DNA of 64,000 nucleotides from an uncultured Deferribacteres bacterium (GTDB lineage: Bacteria > Zhuqueibacterota > JdFR-76 > DREG01), in assembly GCA_913009825.1 (NCBI GenBank), contig CAJVYQ010000027.1, forward strand, positions 1 through 64,000. The letters are read 5' to 3'. This document shows positions 1 to 8,686 of this stretch, piece after piece; within the stretch, counting starts at the first letter, position 1; each line of letters starts with the position of its first letter. The notes beneath the pieces were generated by a model. That model saw only the letters and a list, made by a program, of their open reading frames with translations. It ran no database searches and was not told the origin of the DNA. Position numbers and translations under genes: made by a program.

Positions 1-19
1 AAATTGAATTATCACTAAA

Positions 20-87
20 CCCCTCCTGGCCTCCCCTTATCAAGGGGAGGAAATTCCCCTCCTTGATAAGGAGGGGCAAGGGGAGGT
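20..87. repeat. Pyrimidine/purine inverted repeat upstream of murE
   Basis: Two arms built on CCCCTCC...AAGGGGAGG (20-50 and 57-87) are inverted copies of each other. Similar short CCCCTC/GAGGGG hairpins recur at 2092-2139. No coding potential is visible. It looks like one unit of a dispersed palindromic repeat family; function unknown. Confidence 0.6.
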
Positions 88-155
88 CGAAGAATCATAC
101 GTCTTCATATTTATGAATTCATGTACTAAGTTTTACAGCGTACTCCCTTTTTCTC

Positions 156-184
156 TTGAAAATATGAATTGAGATACATATATT
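156..184 (+). promoter_or_regulatory. Probable sigma-70-type promoter of murE
   Basis: A TTGAAA box at 156-161 is followed after 17 bases by TATATT at 179-184, placing a transcript start about 35-40 bases before the murE ATG. The match to the general bacterial consensus is good, but no further evidence for use exists in the sequence. Confidence 0.45.
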
Positions 185-228
185 TTGAAGTTTGTTCGTA
201 GAAATAACAAATAGAACGGAGCTAGAGA

Positions 229-1698
229 ATGACTTTTGAAAAAATGTTACGCGCACTGCCGGAGAAAAAGATCATTGGTGATGATCTGAGTTTTGAAGTG
301 AAGGGTGTTGTCTATGATCCTCTGCGGGTCGAAAAGGATTTTATTTTTGTCGCCATCGATATTTATACTCAATTGGACAAAATCGAAATTCCCGATGGTC
401 ACGATAAAATTCAGGAAGCGATTGAAAATGGCGCGCGGGCGGTATTGGTTCAAAGAGATATACACACGGCGCCGCATATCACAAAAATCATCGTTCCCGA
501 TTCCCGCTACGCGCTGGGAATACTGGCCAACGAATTTTACAACTATCCATCGCAAAAAATGAAACTGATCGGCATCACCGGCACCAACGGCAAAACCACC
601 ACCACCCACATTGTGGAAAGTATCTTTATTCCGGATTTCAAAATCGGTTTGATTGGCACACTGTATTACAAAATGAACGGAGAAATCCGCAAGTCGAAAG
701 ATACCACGCCGGAGCCGCCGGATTTGCAGGAAATTTTCAGCGAAATGGCACGGGAAAATTTTGATTACTGTGTGTTGGAAGCGTCGTCTCACGGCATCGA
801 TTTTCACCGGCTGGTGGGTTGTAATTTTAATGTGGCTGCTTTTACGAACCTTTCTCAGGATCATCTGGATTACCATCGAACCATGGAAAATTATCTGAAG
901 ACCAAATTAAAATTGTTCGGTTGGTTGCAGACGGATGATTTTGCAATCGTTAACGTGGATGATGGGGTTTCAGATCGTTTCATTGGGGCAACAAAGGCGA
1001 AGGTTATTACCTGCGGAATCGAGAATGATGCCGATGTGATGGCGAAGGATATTGAATGCCAGATTAACCGAACCGCTTTTACCTTATCGGTCCCGGGCGG
1101 TGAAGTGAAAATAAATGCCAAATTAGTCGGCCGGTTTAATGTGTATAATATGCTTGCGGCCGTGGCAATTGCGGTTTCGCAAAATATTTCTCTTGAAAAA
1201 ATCAAATCCGGTTTGGAGAAACCGATCCGGGTTTCCGGCCGGTTTGAATTAATGGATGCGGGACAACCGTTTTCCGTCGTTGTGGATTATGCACATACTC
1301 CCGACGGGTTGGAAAATGTTCTCAACCTGGCAAAAAGCTTACAACCGAAAAATCTCATCACGGTTTTTGGCTGCGGCGGTGACAGAGATCATGAAAAACG
1401 GCCATTGATGGGAAAAGTTGTCGCCGATTATTCCGATTATTTCATCGTTACGGCCGATAATCCGCGCGGAGAGAATCCGAAAAATATTGCCACTGATATT
1501 TTACCGGGAGTTACTCACAACAGGTTCGATCTGATTCCGGATCGGAAAGACGCCATTCGTGCGGCCATTTGCCGGGCAAAACCCGGCGATATCGTCATGA
1601 TTTTGGGGAAAGGTCATGAAACAACCCAGACGCTTAAAGACCGGACGATTGAATTCAATGATTATGAAGTTGCTGAAAAAATTTTGAAAAGTCTGTAG
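229..1698 (+). CDS. murE: UDP-N-acetylmuramoyl-L-alanyl-D-glutamate--2,6-diaminopimelate ligase (MurE)
   Basis: Cytoplasmic Mur ligase that adds the third residue of the peptidoglycan stem peptide, using ATP. The 489-residue length is normal for MurE. The ATP-binding loop GITGTNGKTTTTH lies near residue 115, followed by the central Mur ligase domain and the C-terminal domain. The motif DNPRGENP (about residue 405) matches the DNPR signature that in the family selects meso-diaminopimelate rather than lysine. The ATG at 229 has a CGGAG ribosome site at 217-221. It stands alone here: the next gene is 1.3 kb away across repeats, and any other mur genes lie outside the window. Confidence 0.95.
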   Translation: MTFEKMLRALPEKKIIGDDLSFEVKGVVYDPLRVEKDFIFVAIDIYTQLDKIEIPDGHDKIQEAIENGARAVLVQRDIHTAPHITKIIVPDSRYALGILANEFYNYPSQKMKLIGITGTNGKTTTTHIVESIFIPDFKIGLIGTLYYKMNGEIRKSKDTTPEPPDLQEIFSEMARENFDYCVLEASSHGIDFHRLVGCNFNVAAFTNLSQDHLDYHRTMENYLKTKLKLFGWLQTDDFAIVNVDDGVSDRFIGATKAKVITCGIENDADVMAKDIECQINRTAFTLSVPGGEVKINAKLVGRFNVYNMLAAVAIAVSQNISLEKIKSGLEKPIRVSGRFELMDAGQPFSVVVDYAHTPDGLENVLNLAKSLQPKNLITVFGCGGDRDHEKRPLMGKVVADYSDYFIVTADNPRGENPKNIATDILPGVTHNRFDLIPDRKDAIRAAICRAKPGDIVMILGKGHETTQTLKDRTIEFNDYEVAEKILKSL

Positions 1699-1838
1699 CG
1701 TTGCAGGGGCAGCGATATTGAAAAAAAATGCAACTTCTGAAAAGTCGATTGCAACCGATAACAGGTAATTGTATGCTCATTGAGGTAAAGTATAGCAAAA
1801 ATTAATATGAATGATCCGTTGGATATAATTAAATCATA

Positions 1839-1987
1839 AATTGAGCGATTCTAATGTCATTCCGTAGGAATCTTGCGGTTTAGTGCACAAAACTAACAAG
1901 ATTCTTTCCCGCCTGCGGTTCGTCGGGCAGGCAGAATGACAAAACTAGTTGGGTGGTTGTTTCAAGCGATGAATCGCTCAATTTAGA
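1839..1987 (+). repeat. MITE-like element family 1, long subtype, copy 1
   Basis: The element is bounded by inverted termini AATTGAGCGATTC / GAATCGCTCAATT and carries an internal GCCTGCGG...GGCAGGC hairpin. The 9-bp sequence TAAATCATA occurs immediately left (1830-1838) and right (1988-1996), as expected for a target duplication. Near-identical copies lie at 2487-2638 (inverted) and 23135-23281. It has no coding capacity, so it must be non-autonomous if mobile. Confidence 0.75.
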
Positions 1988-2209
1988 TAAATCATAATTC
2001 CATGCTTGCCGCAGTTCGACTGTATCCGATCACAGGTTTTCATTTCAAATTCTCCATAAAGTTGTCTCTTATGTGGTACACACCCTTGAATCCCCTCTCA
2101 AGAGGGGACTTAAAATCCCTCCGCCTTTTAGGTGGAGGGGACACTTTTTCCGTGGCGTTTCAATTCTGCAGCTTCTTGATTTCTAAGTTACAAAAATCTC
2201 ATTCTTTTT

Positions 2210-2408
2210 CAGTAATTTCCGGTTAGGTTTTTGCATGCTTGTGATTTACAAAGCTTGTCTCGTAGTAATAAACTATGGGACTAAAAATAGGAAGCATCCG
2301 CCTGAAGTGGACGCTTAAAAAGTAGGACGCTTTAGCGTTCTTTCTAATTTTAGCCTCGTGGTTTACCACGGGGCACTGTAGCGGCAAAAACCTAACCGGA
2401 AAGTACTG
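2210..2408 (+). mobile_element. MITE-like element family 2, copy a
   Basis: Ends are inverted: CAGTAATTTCCGGTTAGG at the left and CCTAACCGGAAAGTACTG at the right. The flanks ATTCTTTTT (left) and AATCTTTTT (right) form a 9-bp target duplication with one mismatch. The interior has GGACGCT/AGCGTCC-type hairpins and no open frame. Other copies are at 2800-2991 and 44800-44991. Confidence 0.7.
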
Positions 2409-2486
2409 AATCTTTTTACCGTTTCTGAAAACAGTTGCAATATTTGGAACAAATTTATATTTTTAAGGATAATTTTTTATGGTTAC

Positions 2487-2638
2487 CTAAATTGAGCGAT
2501 TCTTAGCTTGAAACAGCCACCCGAAGAGTTTTGTCATTCTGCCTGCCCGACGAACCGCAGGCGGGAAAGAATCTTATTAGTTCTGTGCACTAAACCAACA
2601 AGATTCCTACGGAATGACATAAGAATCGCTCAATTTAG
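2487..2638 (-). repeat. MITE-like element family 1, long subtype, copy 2 (inverted)
   Basis: The reverse complement of this segment is almost identical to 1839-1987, including the internal GCCTGCGGTTCGTCGGGC stretch and termini CTAAATTGAGCGATTC / GAATCGCTCAATTTAG. The two copies are inverted about 500 bases apart and could pair into a long stem in RNA or single-stranded DNA. A target duplication is not clear here. Confidence 0.7.
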
Positions 2639-2799
2639 GGGTTATTTTGTCGGTAAAATTTCAGGTTAAATAAAGTAAAATCATCTGTAAACTGTTTTTT
2701 TGCGAAACGATGAAAACCTCCGGGTTGGGAATATGAAAAATATCGCTTCTGTCAAATTTATTCATCATTTTTATTCTCTATTGAATAGTTACTCGGATT

Positions 2800-2991
2800 C
2801 AGTAGGTTCCGGTTAGGTTTTTGCCGCAACACAATCCCGAAGTAAAACTTCGGGGCTAAGGACAGAAAGGATCCGCCGAAAACGGATTCGTCCTGCTGTG
2901 TTGGCGCTATTTATAGCGCTTCCTATTCTAAGCCCCGTAGTTTATTACGGGGCAAATTACAAAGGTGCGAAAACCTAACCGGAAACTACTG
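2800..2991 (+). mobile_element. MITE-like element family 2, copy b, next to lpdA
   Basis: Inverted termini CAGTAGGTTCCGGTTAGG / CCTAACCGGAAACTACTG enclose hairpins such as CCGAAGTAAAACTTCGG and CCCCGTAGTTTATTACGGGG. ACTCGGATT on the left and ACTCGAATT on the right are a 9-bp duplication with one mismatch. Its right end lies 42 bases before the lpdA ATG, so the native upstream region of that operon has been pushed away or replaced. Confidence 0.75.
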
Positions 2992-3033
2992 ACTCGAATT
3001 CGAATTAAACCTCATATTGAAACGGAGTTATTT

Positions 3034-4440
3034 ATGGCGATCTCTTCACAATCTTTTGATCTGGCAATTCTGGGCGCCGGTCCGGGTGGTTATGTTGCGG
3101 CTATTCGGGCGGCTCAATTGGGTATGAGCGTCGCAGTGATCGAGCGGGATGAGATCGGCGGCGTTTGTTTGAATTGGGGCTGTATTCCGACAAAATCGTT
3201 GCTTCGGAATGCGGAAGTTTACCATCTGATTCGCAAAAGCGAAGAATTCGGCATAAAAATTTCCGGAATGGAAATTGATTTTGCCAAAGTGATTAAACGA
3301 AGCCGGCAGGTTTCAAATCGGTTGGTGAAAGGGGTTCAGTTTCTTTTTCGCAAAAACAATATCACATCCATCAAAGGGTTCGGAAAAATTACCCCGGCAA
3401 AAACTATCGAGATATTTAACGAAAATGGTCAAAATAGTCAGACGGTTAATGCGAAAAATATCATCTTTGCCACAGGAGCGCGTCCGCGTGAAATTCCGGG
3501 TGTGAAAATTGACGGGAAAAAAGTGATCAGCGCCAAAGAGGCCATGCTTTTAGCCTCTATTCCGGAATCGATGGTTATTATCGGCGCCGGCGCTATCGGT
3601 GTGGAATTTGCTTATTTTTACAATACATTTGGCACCAAAATTACGATGGTTGAAATGTTGCCACAAATCCTTCCCGTGGAGGATAAGGAAATATCTGCTA
3701 TTTTACAAAAGAATTTCAAAAAAGCTAAAATTGATATTTTAACCGAAACCAGAGTGAATTCCGTAACAGAAAAAGGAAAGCAGATTCAGGTTTCGGTATC
3801 CAATAAAGATGGCGAGCAGAAGCTGTCAGCCGATCTGGCGCTGGTTGCCATTGGTGTGCAGGGTAATGTGGAGAATATCGGTTTGGAAGAAATTGGCGTT
3901 GTCACTGAAAAAGGGTATATCAAGGTGGATGAGTCTTACCGGACAAATGTTTCCGGTTTATATGCCATCGGAGATATCATCGGCCCGCCCTGGCTTGCCC
4001 ATGTTGCTTCGGCGGAAGGGATTCATGTAGTGGAGAGCATCGCCGGCAAAAATCCCGCTGCCGTTGATTACAACAACATTCCCGGCTGCACCTATTGCAT
4101 GCCGCAGGTTGCCAGTATCGGCATGACGGAAGAGAAAGCAAAAGCAGCGGGTTATGAGCTGAAAATAGGCCGGTTTCCGTTCCGGGCTAACGGCAAGGCT
4201 CTTGCTTATGGAGATTATGAAGGACTGGTAAAATTGATTTTTGACGCTAAATACGGAGAGCTTTTAGGCGCCCATATCATCGGAGCAGAGGCGACGGAAA
4301 TGATTGCGGAACTTGGGGTTGCCAAATCACTGGAAACAACCTATCATGAAATCCACAAAACCATCCATGCTCATCCCACCATGTCGGAAGCGATTATGGA
4401 AGCTGCCGCCGATGCCGGGGAAGCGGCGATTCATATTTGA
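3034..4440 (+). CDS. lpdA: Dihydrolipoyl dehydrogenase (E3)
   Basis: FAD flavoprotein that reoxidises dihydrolipoyl groups of 2-oxo acid dehydrogenase complexes, passing electrons to NAD+. The 468-residue protein has the N-terminal FAD loop GAGPGGYVAAIRAAQLG, the redox disulfide motif GGVCLNWGCIPTK, a second nucleotide loop GAGAIGVEFA, and the C-terminal dimer domain with the catalytic HAHPTMSE histidine. ATG 3034 is chosen because it has ACGGAG at 3022-3027 and matches family N-termini. The same frame runs 23 codons further upstream, but that extension is repeat-derived. First gene of an E3-E1alpha-E1beta-E2 operon. Confidence 0.93.
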   Translation: MAISSQSFDLAILGAGPGGYVAAIRAAQLGMSVAVIERDEIGGVCLNWGCIPTKSLLRNAEVYHLIRKSEEFGIKISGMEIDFAKVIKRSRQVSNRLVKGVQFLFRKNNITSIKGFGKITPAKTIEIFNENGQNSQTVNAKNIIFATGARPREIPGVKIDGKKVISAKEAMLLASIPESMVIIGAGAIGVEFAYFYNTFGTKITMVEMLPQILPVEDKEISAILQKNFKKAKIDILTETRVNSVTEKGKQIQVSVSNKDGEQKLSADLALVAIGVQGNVENIGLEEIGVVTEKGYIKVDESYRTNVSGLYAIGDIIGPPWLAHVASAEGIHVVESIAGKNPAAVDYNNIPGCTYCMPQVASIGMTEEKAKAAGYELKIGRFPFRANGKALAYGDYEGLVKLIFDAKYGELLGAHIIGAEATEMIAELGVAKSLETTYHEIHKTIHAHPTMSEAIMEAAADAGEAAIHI

Positions 4441-4464
4441 TCAAAAAGAAGGAGAAAAAGATTG

Positions 4465-5484
4465 ATGGCTGTGAAAAAAGCCGGAAAAGAGAGAATAAAA
4501 TTTATAATCGAAGATCGGGAATATTTTGATCTTAATGATAAAAAAAAGATCGATCTCTATTATTACATGCAGGTTTGCCGTAAAGCGGAAGAGCAAATCA
4601 TTCGTCTTTACCGGCAGGGAAAAATTGTCGGCGGCGTTTTTACCGGCAGAGGTCTGGAGGCGATCACCATCGGCAGCGCCTATGCGCTGGAAGAGAGAGA
4701 CGGCCTCTTTCCAATTCACCGGGATATGGGCGCCCATTTTGTCAAAGGGCAGACGTTGAAAACCTTCTTTGCCCAGTATTTGGGCAGAGCAAACACGTCT
4801 TCCCGGGGGCGTGATGGCAATTTGCATCTGGGAATGCCGGAAAAGCATATTTATGGTACCATTAGTCATCTGGGCGCTATGATTCCGGTTGCAGTCGGAT
4901 ATGCTATGGGTGCAAAAATGCGGGGCGAGGACAGTGTTGCGCTCTCTTTTATCGGCGATGGTGGTTCAAATATCGGCGATTTTCATGAAGGATTGAATTT
5001 CGCCGCGGTGCACAAACTGGGTTTTATTCTGGTCATTGAAAACAACCAATACGCCTACAGCACACCGACGCAGGAGCAATATGCAGCCGATTATTTGGCC
5101 GATCGTGCTATCGGTTACGGTATGCATGGCGAAGTAGTTTACGGCAACAATGTGATGGCCGTGTACGAAGCGGTCGGAAAAGCGGTTGTCAGGGCGCGGA
5201 AAGGAGAGGGACCTTCCTTGATTGAAGCCCGCTCCATGCGCGTACGGGGACACTCGGAACATGACGACGCCTTTTATGTCCCCAAAGAATTGCTGCAGGA
5301 ATGGGTGAAAAGAGATCCCATCGAAAATTATGAGAAATATCTCTTGAGAAAGAAAATCATCACCAAAGTAAAAATTGAGAAGATGATCCGGGAAATTGAA
5401 GCGGAGATTCGGGAGGCGACAGAATATGCCGAACAAAGTCCGTTTCCCGAACCTGAAGATTGTATGCGCGATCTGTTTGCCTGA
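4465..5484 (+). CDS. pdhA: 2-oxo acid dehydrogenase E1 component, alpha subunit
   Basis: Thiamine-diphosphate-dependent decarboxylase subunit of a pyruvate or branched-chain 2-oxo acid dehydrogenase. The thiamine motif GDGGSNIGDFHEGLNFA...ENN lies at about residues 165-195, and the phosphorylation-loop-like region RVRGHSEHDD near 260. Length (339 residues) fits a separate alpha subunit. The ATG at 4465 follows AAGGAG (4449-4454) and lies 24 bases after lpdA. Pyruvate versus branched-chain substrate cannot be settled from sequence; the lone complex in the window and its own E3 favour pyruvate only weakly. Confidence 0.88.
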   Translation: MAVKKAGKERIKFIIEDREYFDLNDKKKIDLYYYMQVCRKAEEQIIRLYRQGKIVGGVFTGRGLEAITIGSAYALEERDGLFPIHRDMGAHFVKGQTLKTFFAQYLGRANTSSRGRDGNLHLGMPEKHIYGTISHLGAMIPVAVGYAMGAKMRGEDSVALSFIGDGGSNIGDFHEGLNFAAVHKLGFILVIENNQYAYSTPTQEQYAADYLADRAIGYGMHGEVVYGNNVMAVYEAVGKAVVRARKGEGPSLIEARSMRVRGHSEHDDAFYVPKELLQEWVKRDPIENYEKYLLRKKIITKVKIEKMIREIEAEIREATEYAEQSPFPEPEDCMRDLFA

Positions 5485-5511
5485 AATAAATGAAGGAGAA
5501 AAATAAATAAA

Positions 5512-6489
5512 ATGTCAGCTATCAGCTATCTCGAAGCCATACGGGAAGGAATGACGGAAGAGATGCGCCGCGATGAAAAAGTCTTCGTGATGGGCGAGGA
5601 TGTAGGCGTTTACGGCGGCGCTTTCAAAGTAACCAAGGGGATGATTGGCGAATTTGGTCCCCAACGGATTATGGATACGCCCATTTCCGAATCTGCCATT
5701 ATTGGTGTTGGCATTGGTGCGGCGATTCAGGGATTTCGCCCGATTTGTGAAATGCAATTTGCCGATTTTGTGACCTCTGGTTTCAACCAGATTGTGAATA
5801 ATGCAGCGACTTTTTATTGGCGCCAGGGCGTAAAAACACCTATGGTGATTCGCAATCCTTCCGGGGGTAATATTCACGGTGGTCCGTTCCATTCTTCCAA
5901 TCCTGAACCGTGGTTTTTCCGCACGCCGGGGTTGAAAGTCGTCGCTCCCGCTACTGCTTACGATGCAAAAGGTTTGATGAAGTCGGCTGTCAGGGACGAC
6001 AACGTTGTGCTCTATTTCGAAAATAAATATCTCTACCGCAGAATAAAAGAGGAGTTACCGCCGGAAGATTATATAGTTCCCATCGGTGAAGCAAAATTAG
6101 CGCGCGACGGCAATGAAGCGGTAATTATTACTTATGGCGCTCCGGTTCATGATTCCATTCAGGTTTGCGGGGAAATGAGCAAAGAAGAGGGTGTGGAAGT
6201 TGCCGTTCTGGATCTGCGCAGCCTGATGCCCTTTGACAAGGGAAAAATATTAACAATAGTCAAATCAACCAACCGTGTACTGATTGCACATGAACATCAA
6301 CTAACGGGCGGTATCGGAGGGGAACTTGCCGCTTTTATCAATGAAAATGCGTTTGAATATTTGGATGCGCCTGTCATGAGAGTAGCCGCTAAAGATATTC
6401 CAGTACCGTTCAGTCCGCCGTTGGAAGAATATTTCTTACCGACCAGAGATAAAATCAAGGCAAAACTGATTGAACTGCTGTCCTATTGA
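5512..6489 (+). CDS. pdhB: 2-oxo acid dehydrogenase E1 component, beta subunit
   Basis: Partner of the alpha subunit in the E1 heterotetramer; it supplies the pyrimidine-binding and C-terminal transketolase domains. The 325-residue length is typical. Recognisable stretches are MGEDVGVYGGAFKVTKG near residue 25, DTPISESAIIGVGIGAA near 60, and HEHQLTGGIGGELAAFI near 262. An AAGGAG site precedes ATG 5512, and the gene follows pdhA by 27 bases, so the two are surely co-transcribed and probably made in equal amounts. Confidence 0.9.
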   Translation: MSAISYLEAIREGMTEEMRRDEKVFVMGEDVGVYGGAFKVTKGMIGEFGPQRIMDTPISESAIIGVGIGAAIQGFRPICEMQFADFVTSGFNQIVNNAATFYWRQGVKTPMVIRNPSGGNIHGGPFHSSNPEPWFFRTPGLKVVAPATAYDAKGLMKSAVRDDNVVLYFENKYLYRRIKEELPPEDYIVPIGEAKLARDGNEAVIITYGAPVHDSIQVCGEMSKEEGVEVAVLDLRSLMPFDKGKILTIVKSTNRVLIAHEHQLTGGIGGELAAFINENAFEYLDAPVMRVAAKDIPVPFSPPLEEYFLPTRDKIKAKLIELLSY

Positions 6490-6529
6490 ACGAAAATTAT
6501 TTCAATAGAAACACAAAGGAAAACCCAGG

Positions 6530-7837
6530 ATGAGAATTGAAGTAACCATGCCGCAAATGGGCGAAAGTGTGGTGGAAGGCACCATTATCAAGTGGCTTAA
6601 AAATGTTGGCGATCCTGTTCAACATGATGAAACTTTGCTGGAGATCAGTACCGATAAAGTTGATTCGGAAATTCCCTCTCCCATTTCCGGTGTAATTGCT
6701 GAAATACTTTTTCCGGAAGGGGAAGCAGTAGAAGTGGGAAAGGTGATCGCCACTATCGAAACAGAGGCCGGTGCGGCTGCGGAAAAACCGGCGGAAACAT
6801 CCGTCACCGTCGAACCTCTGCCGGCGGTGGAAAAGAAAACAGAAAAAACAGAAATTTCTGAACCGCTGCAAACTCTGCCAAAACAGGCGGGAGATAGGGA
6901 GGGCAGACATTTTTTCTCTCCGCTGGTGCGCAAGATAGCGCAGGAAAATCAGGTGATGCCGGATGAATTAACACAAATTCAGGGCAGCGGCAAAAACGGC
7001 CGGGTTACTAAAGACGACTTGTTCGGTTATCTGCAGCGCCGTAGTGCAAAACCCATTGGCGCAGCGGTGCGGCAGGAACCTGTTATTCCTCCTGCTGCGG
7101 TGCTGCCGCAACCGGCAGCAGTTCCGGAATATGCAGATGAACGGGTTGAAGTGATCAAAATGGATCACATCCGTAAAGTGATTGCGGATCACATGGTGCT
7201 CAGTGTGCGAACTTCGCCGCACGTGGTTACTTTTGCCGAAGTGGATATGTCCCGGATTGTCCGGCTGCGCGAGCGGGTGAAAACGGAGTTCGAAAAGAAA
7301 AACGGGTTCAAATTAACCTATACCGCCTTTTTTGTTGAAGCTGCCTCTAAAGCGCTGAAGGAGTTTCCTTATCTGAATGCTTCCGTTGAGAACGATAAAA
7401 TTATTTTGAAAAAATATTACAATATTGGTGTTGCGGTAGCCGTCGGGCAAAAATTGATTGTGCCGGTGATCAAAGATGCCGATCTAAAAAATCTGACCGG
7501 TATTGCCAGATCCATGCATGAATTGGCCGAAAAAGCCCGGAATAAAAAATTATTTCCCGACGATGTTCAGGGGGGAACATTCTCCATTACCAATCCGGGA
7601 ATTTTTGGCAACACCGTTGGCGTTGCTATCATCAATCAACCGCAGGTAGCCATTTTGGATTGCGGCGCGGTTATAAAGCGCCCGGTGATTGTTGACGACG
7701 CAATCGCCATCCGGCCGGTTATGTGGATGTCGTTAAGTTATGATCATCGCATCATCGATGGTGCCATGGCTTCCATGTTCACCCGGAAAATTGTCAAATT
7801 GCTGGAAAATTATGACACAGAAACTCGCGGTTTATAA
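6530..7837 (+). CDS. pdhC: Dihydrolipoamide acyltransferase (E2) of the 2-oxo acid dehydrogenase complex
   Basis: Core enzyme that carries the acyl group on lipoate and transfers it to CoA. One N-terminal lipoyl domain has the lipoylated lysine in STDKVDSEI (Lys43). A Pro/Glu/Ala-rich linker follows, then the E1/E3-binding domain (FSPLVRKIAQENQV... about residues 126-165), a second linker, and the catalytic acyltransferase domain ending in SLSYDHRIIDGAM with the catalytic histidine. The DKVDSE lipoyl motif and single lipoyl domain resemble branched-chain-type E2 proteins as much as pyruvate E2, so substrate is open. Last gene of the operon. Confidence 0.9.
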   Translation: MRIEVTMPQMGESVVEGTIIKWLKNVGDPVQHDETLLEISTDKVDSEIPSPISGVIAEILFPEGEAVEVGKVIATIETEAGAAAEKPAETSVTVEPLPAVEKKTEKTEISEPLQTLPKQAGDREGRHFFSPLVRKIAQENQVMPDELTQIQGSGKNGRVTKDDLFGYLQRRSAKPIGAAVRQEPVIPPAAVLPQPAAVPEYADERVEVIKMDHIRKVIADHMVLSVRTSPHVVTFAEVDMSRIVRLRERVKTEFEKKNGFKLTYTAFFVEAASKALKEFPYLNASVENDKIILKKYYNIGVAVAVGQKLIVPVIKDADLKNLTGIARSMHELAEKARNKKLFPDDVQGGTFSITNPGIFGNTVGVAIINQPQVAILDCGAVIKRPVIVDDAIAIRPVMWMSLSYDHRIIDGAMASMFTRKIVKLLENYDTETRGL

Positions 7838-7881
7838 TTTTTCTTTTGCCGGGCCTGCCGGCATCGGGTAGGTCAATTTCT

Positions 7882-7947
7882 ATGTCCTTTCTGTTCTTAG
7901 CCCCGTGGTTCACCACGGGAAGATCTTGGAATTTAACCGGAGTGGTC
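7882..7947 (+). repeat. Degenerate right-end fragment of family 2 element
   Basis: The string TTCTTAGCCCCGTGGTTCAC followed by CACGGG and then TTTAACCGGAGTGG resembles the right third of the elements at 2800-2991 and 44800-44991. The left half is missing. Probably an old, decayed copy. Confidence 0.45.
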
Positions 7948-8014
7948 ATTTTTCATTCTAAAGGAAGATTGTGGTTCAATTGATAAAACCAATATTTTAT
8001 GGAGCCACCCGCGC

Positions 8015-8686
8015 ATGTATGCTAAACGTTACGTAGCCATGATCGGTGATATCATCGGTTCACGCCAACTCCCCGACAGGGCGCAAATTCAGTTGCGTCT
8101 GGAAAAGTTTCTAAGCCATATCAATGTGCGATTTTCGAAATTCATTGTAGCAAAATTTGTTATTACCATAGGCGACGAATTTCAGGGATTGGTTACCCGA
8201 AAGTTTCCATTACAAGAATTCCTGTGGTTGTTGAAACAGGAATTTGGTGAGGAACTTAAAATTCGTTTTGGCATTGGCCTGGGTGCTTTATCAACTGCTC
8301 TGCGCGAAGAAGCAATCGGTATGGATGGAGCCTGTTTCCATCATGCCCGCTCTGCTCTTAATCAGGCAAAAGAGATGGCCAAATTTGTGTTTTTTGCCGG
8401 CTTCGAAATGAACTATGCTCTGATGGTTTTGTTCGATTTTGTCCACGAAATCGAGGCAAACTGGACTCCAAGGCAGTGGGACGTTATCAAATTTTATTAC
8501 CGGGATAGAGATCAGCTTGCCGTTGCAGAAAAAATGGAAGTGTCGAAACAGGCGATTAATAAAATTATCAAAACGGCTCGATTTGATCTATACTATTCCG
8601 GCTGGGTCGGTATCATGCAATTGTTTTCTCACCGCAAAAATGTTCAGTCCGATTTTGATTTCAGTCAACCAAAACAGGTTGACTGA
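8015..8686 (+). CDS. SatD family protein with C-terminal helix-turn-helix
   Basis: The N-terminus (AMIGDIIGSRQLPDRAQIQ) and the ITIGDEFQGL segment are characteristic of the SatD family, named after a gene linked to acid tolerance in Streptococcus mutans; its biochemical role is not established. The C-terminal third (residues about 160-195, QLAVAEKMEVSKQAINKIIK) looks like a helix-turn-helix, so DNA binding is plausible. GGAG at 8001-8004 precedes the ATG. It is followed by a DUF3307 gene, a pairing I recognise from other bacteria. The last codons overlap the first palindrome of the downstream array. Confidence 0.78.
   Translation: MYAKRYVAMIGDIIGSRQLPDRAQIQLRLEKFLSHINVRFSKFIVAKFVITIGDEFQGLVTRKFPLQEFLWLLKQEFGEELKIRFGIGLGALSTALREEAIGMDGACFHHARSALNQAKEMAKFVFFAGFEMNYALMVLFDFVHEIEANWTPRQWDVIKFYYRDRDQLAVAEKMEVSKQAINKIIKTARFDLYYSGWVGIMQLFSHRKNVQSDFDFSQPKQVD

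Larger units (their letters stand above)
1699..3033. other. Repeat-rich 1.3-kb gap between murE and the dehydrogenase operon
   Basis: No gene is supported here. A potential 74-codon frame at 2002-2226 runs through repeat sequence, so it is not called. The gap holds two near-identical copies of the AATTGAGCGATT element in opposite orientation (1839-1987, 2487-2638), two copies of the CAGTAGTTTCCGG element (2210-2408, 2800-2991) and small GAGGGG hairpins at 2092-2139. It reads as a landing zone for short mobile repeats. Confidence 0.75.

Noticed and set aside
2002-2226. 74-codon open frame between murE and lpdA
   Set aside because: It spans hairpin repeats and part of a family 2 MITE; composition and ends do not look coding and there is no ribosome site.
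7838-8014. A small gene after pdhC
   Set aside because: The segment contains a decayed MITE end and no frame with a ribosome site.
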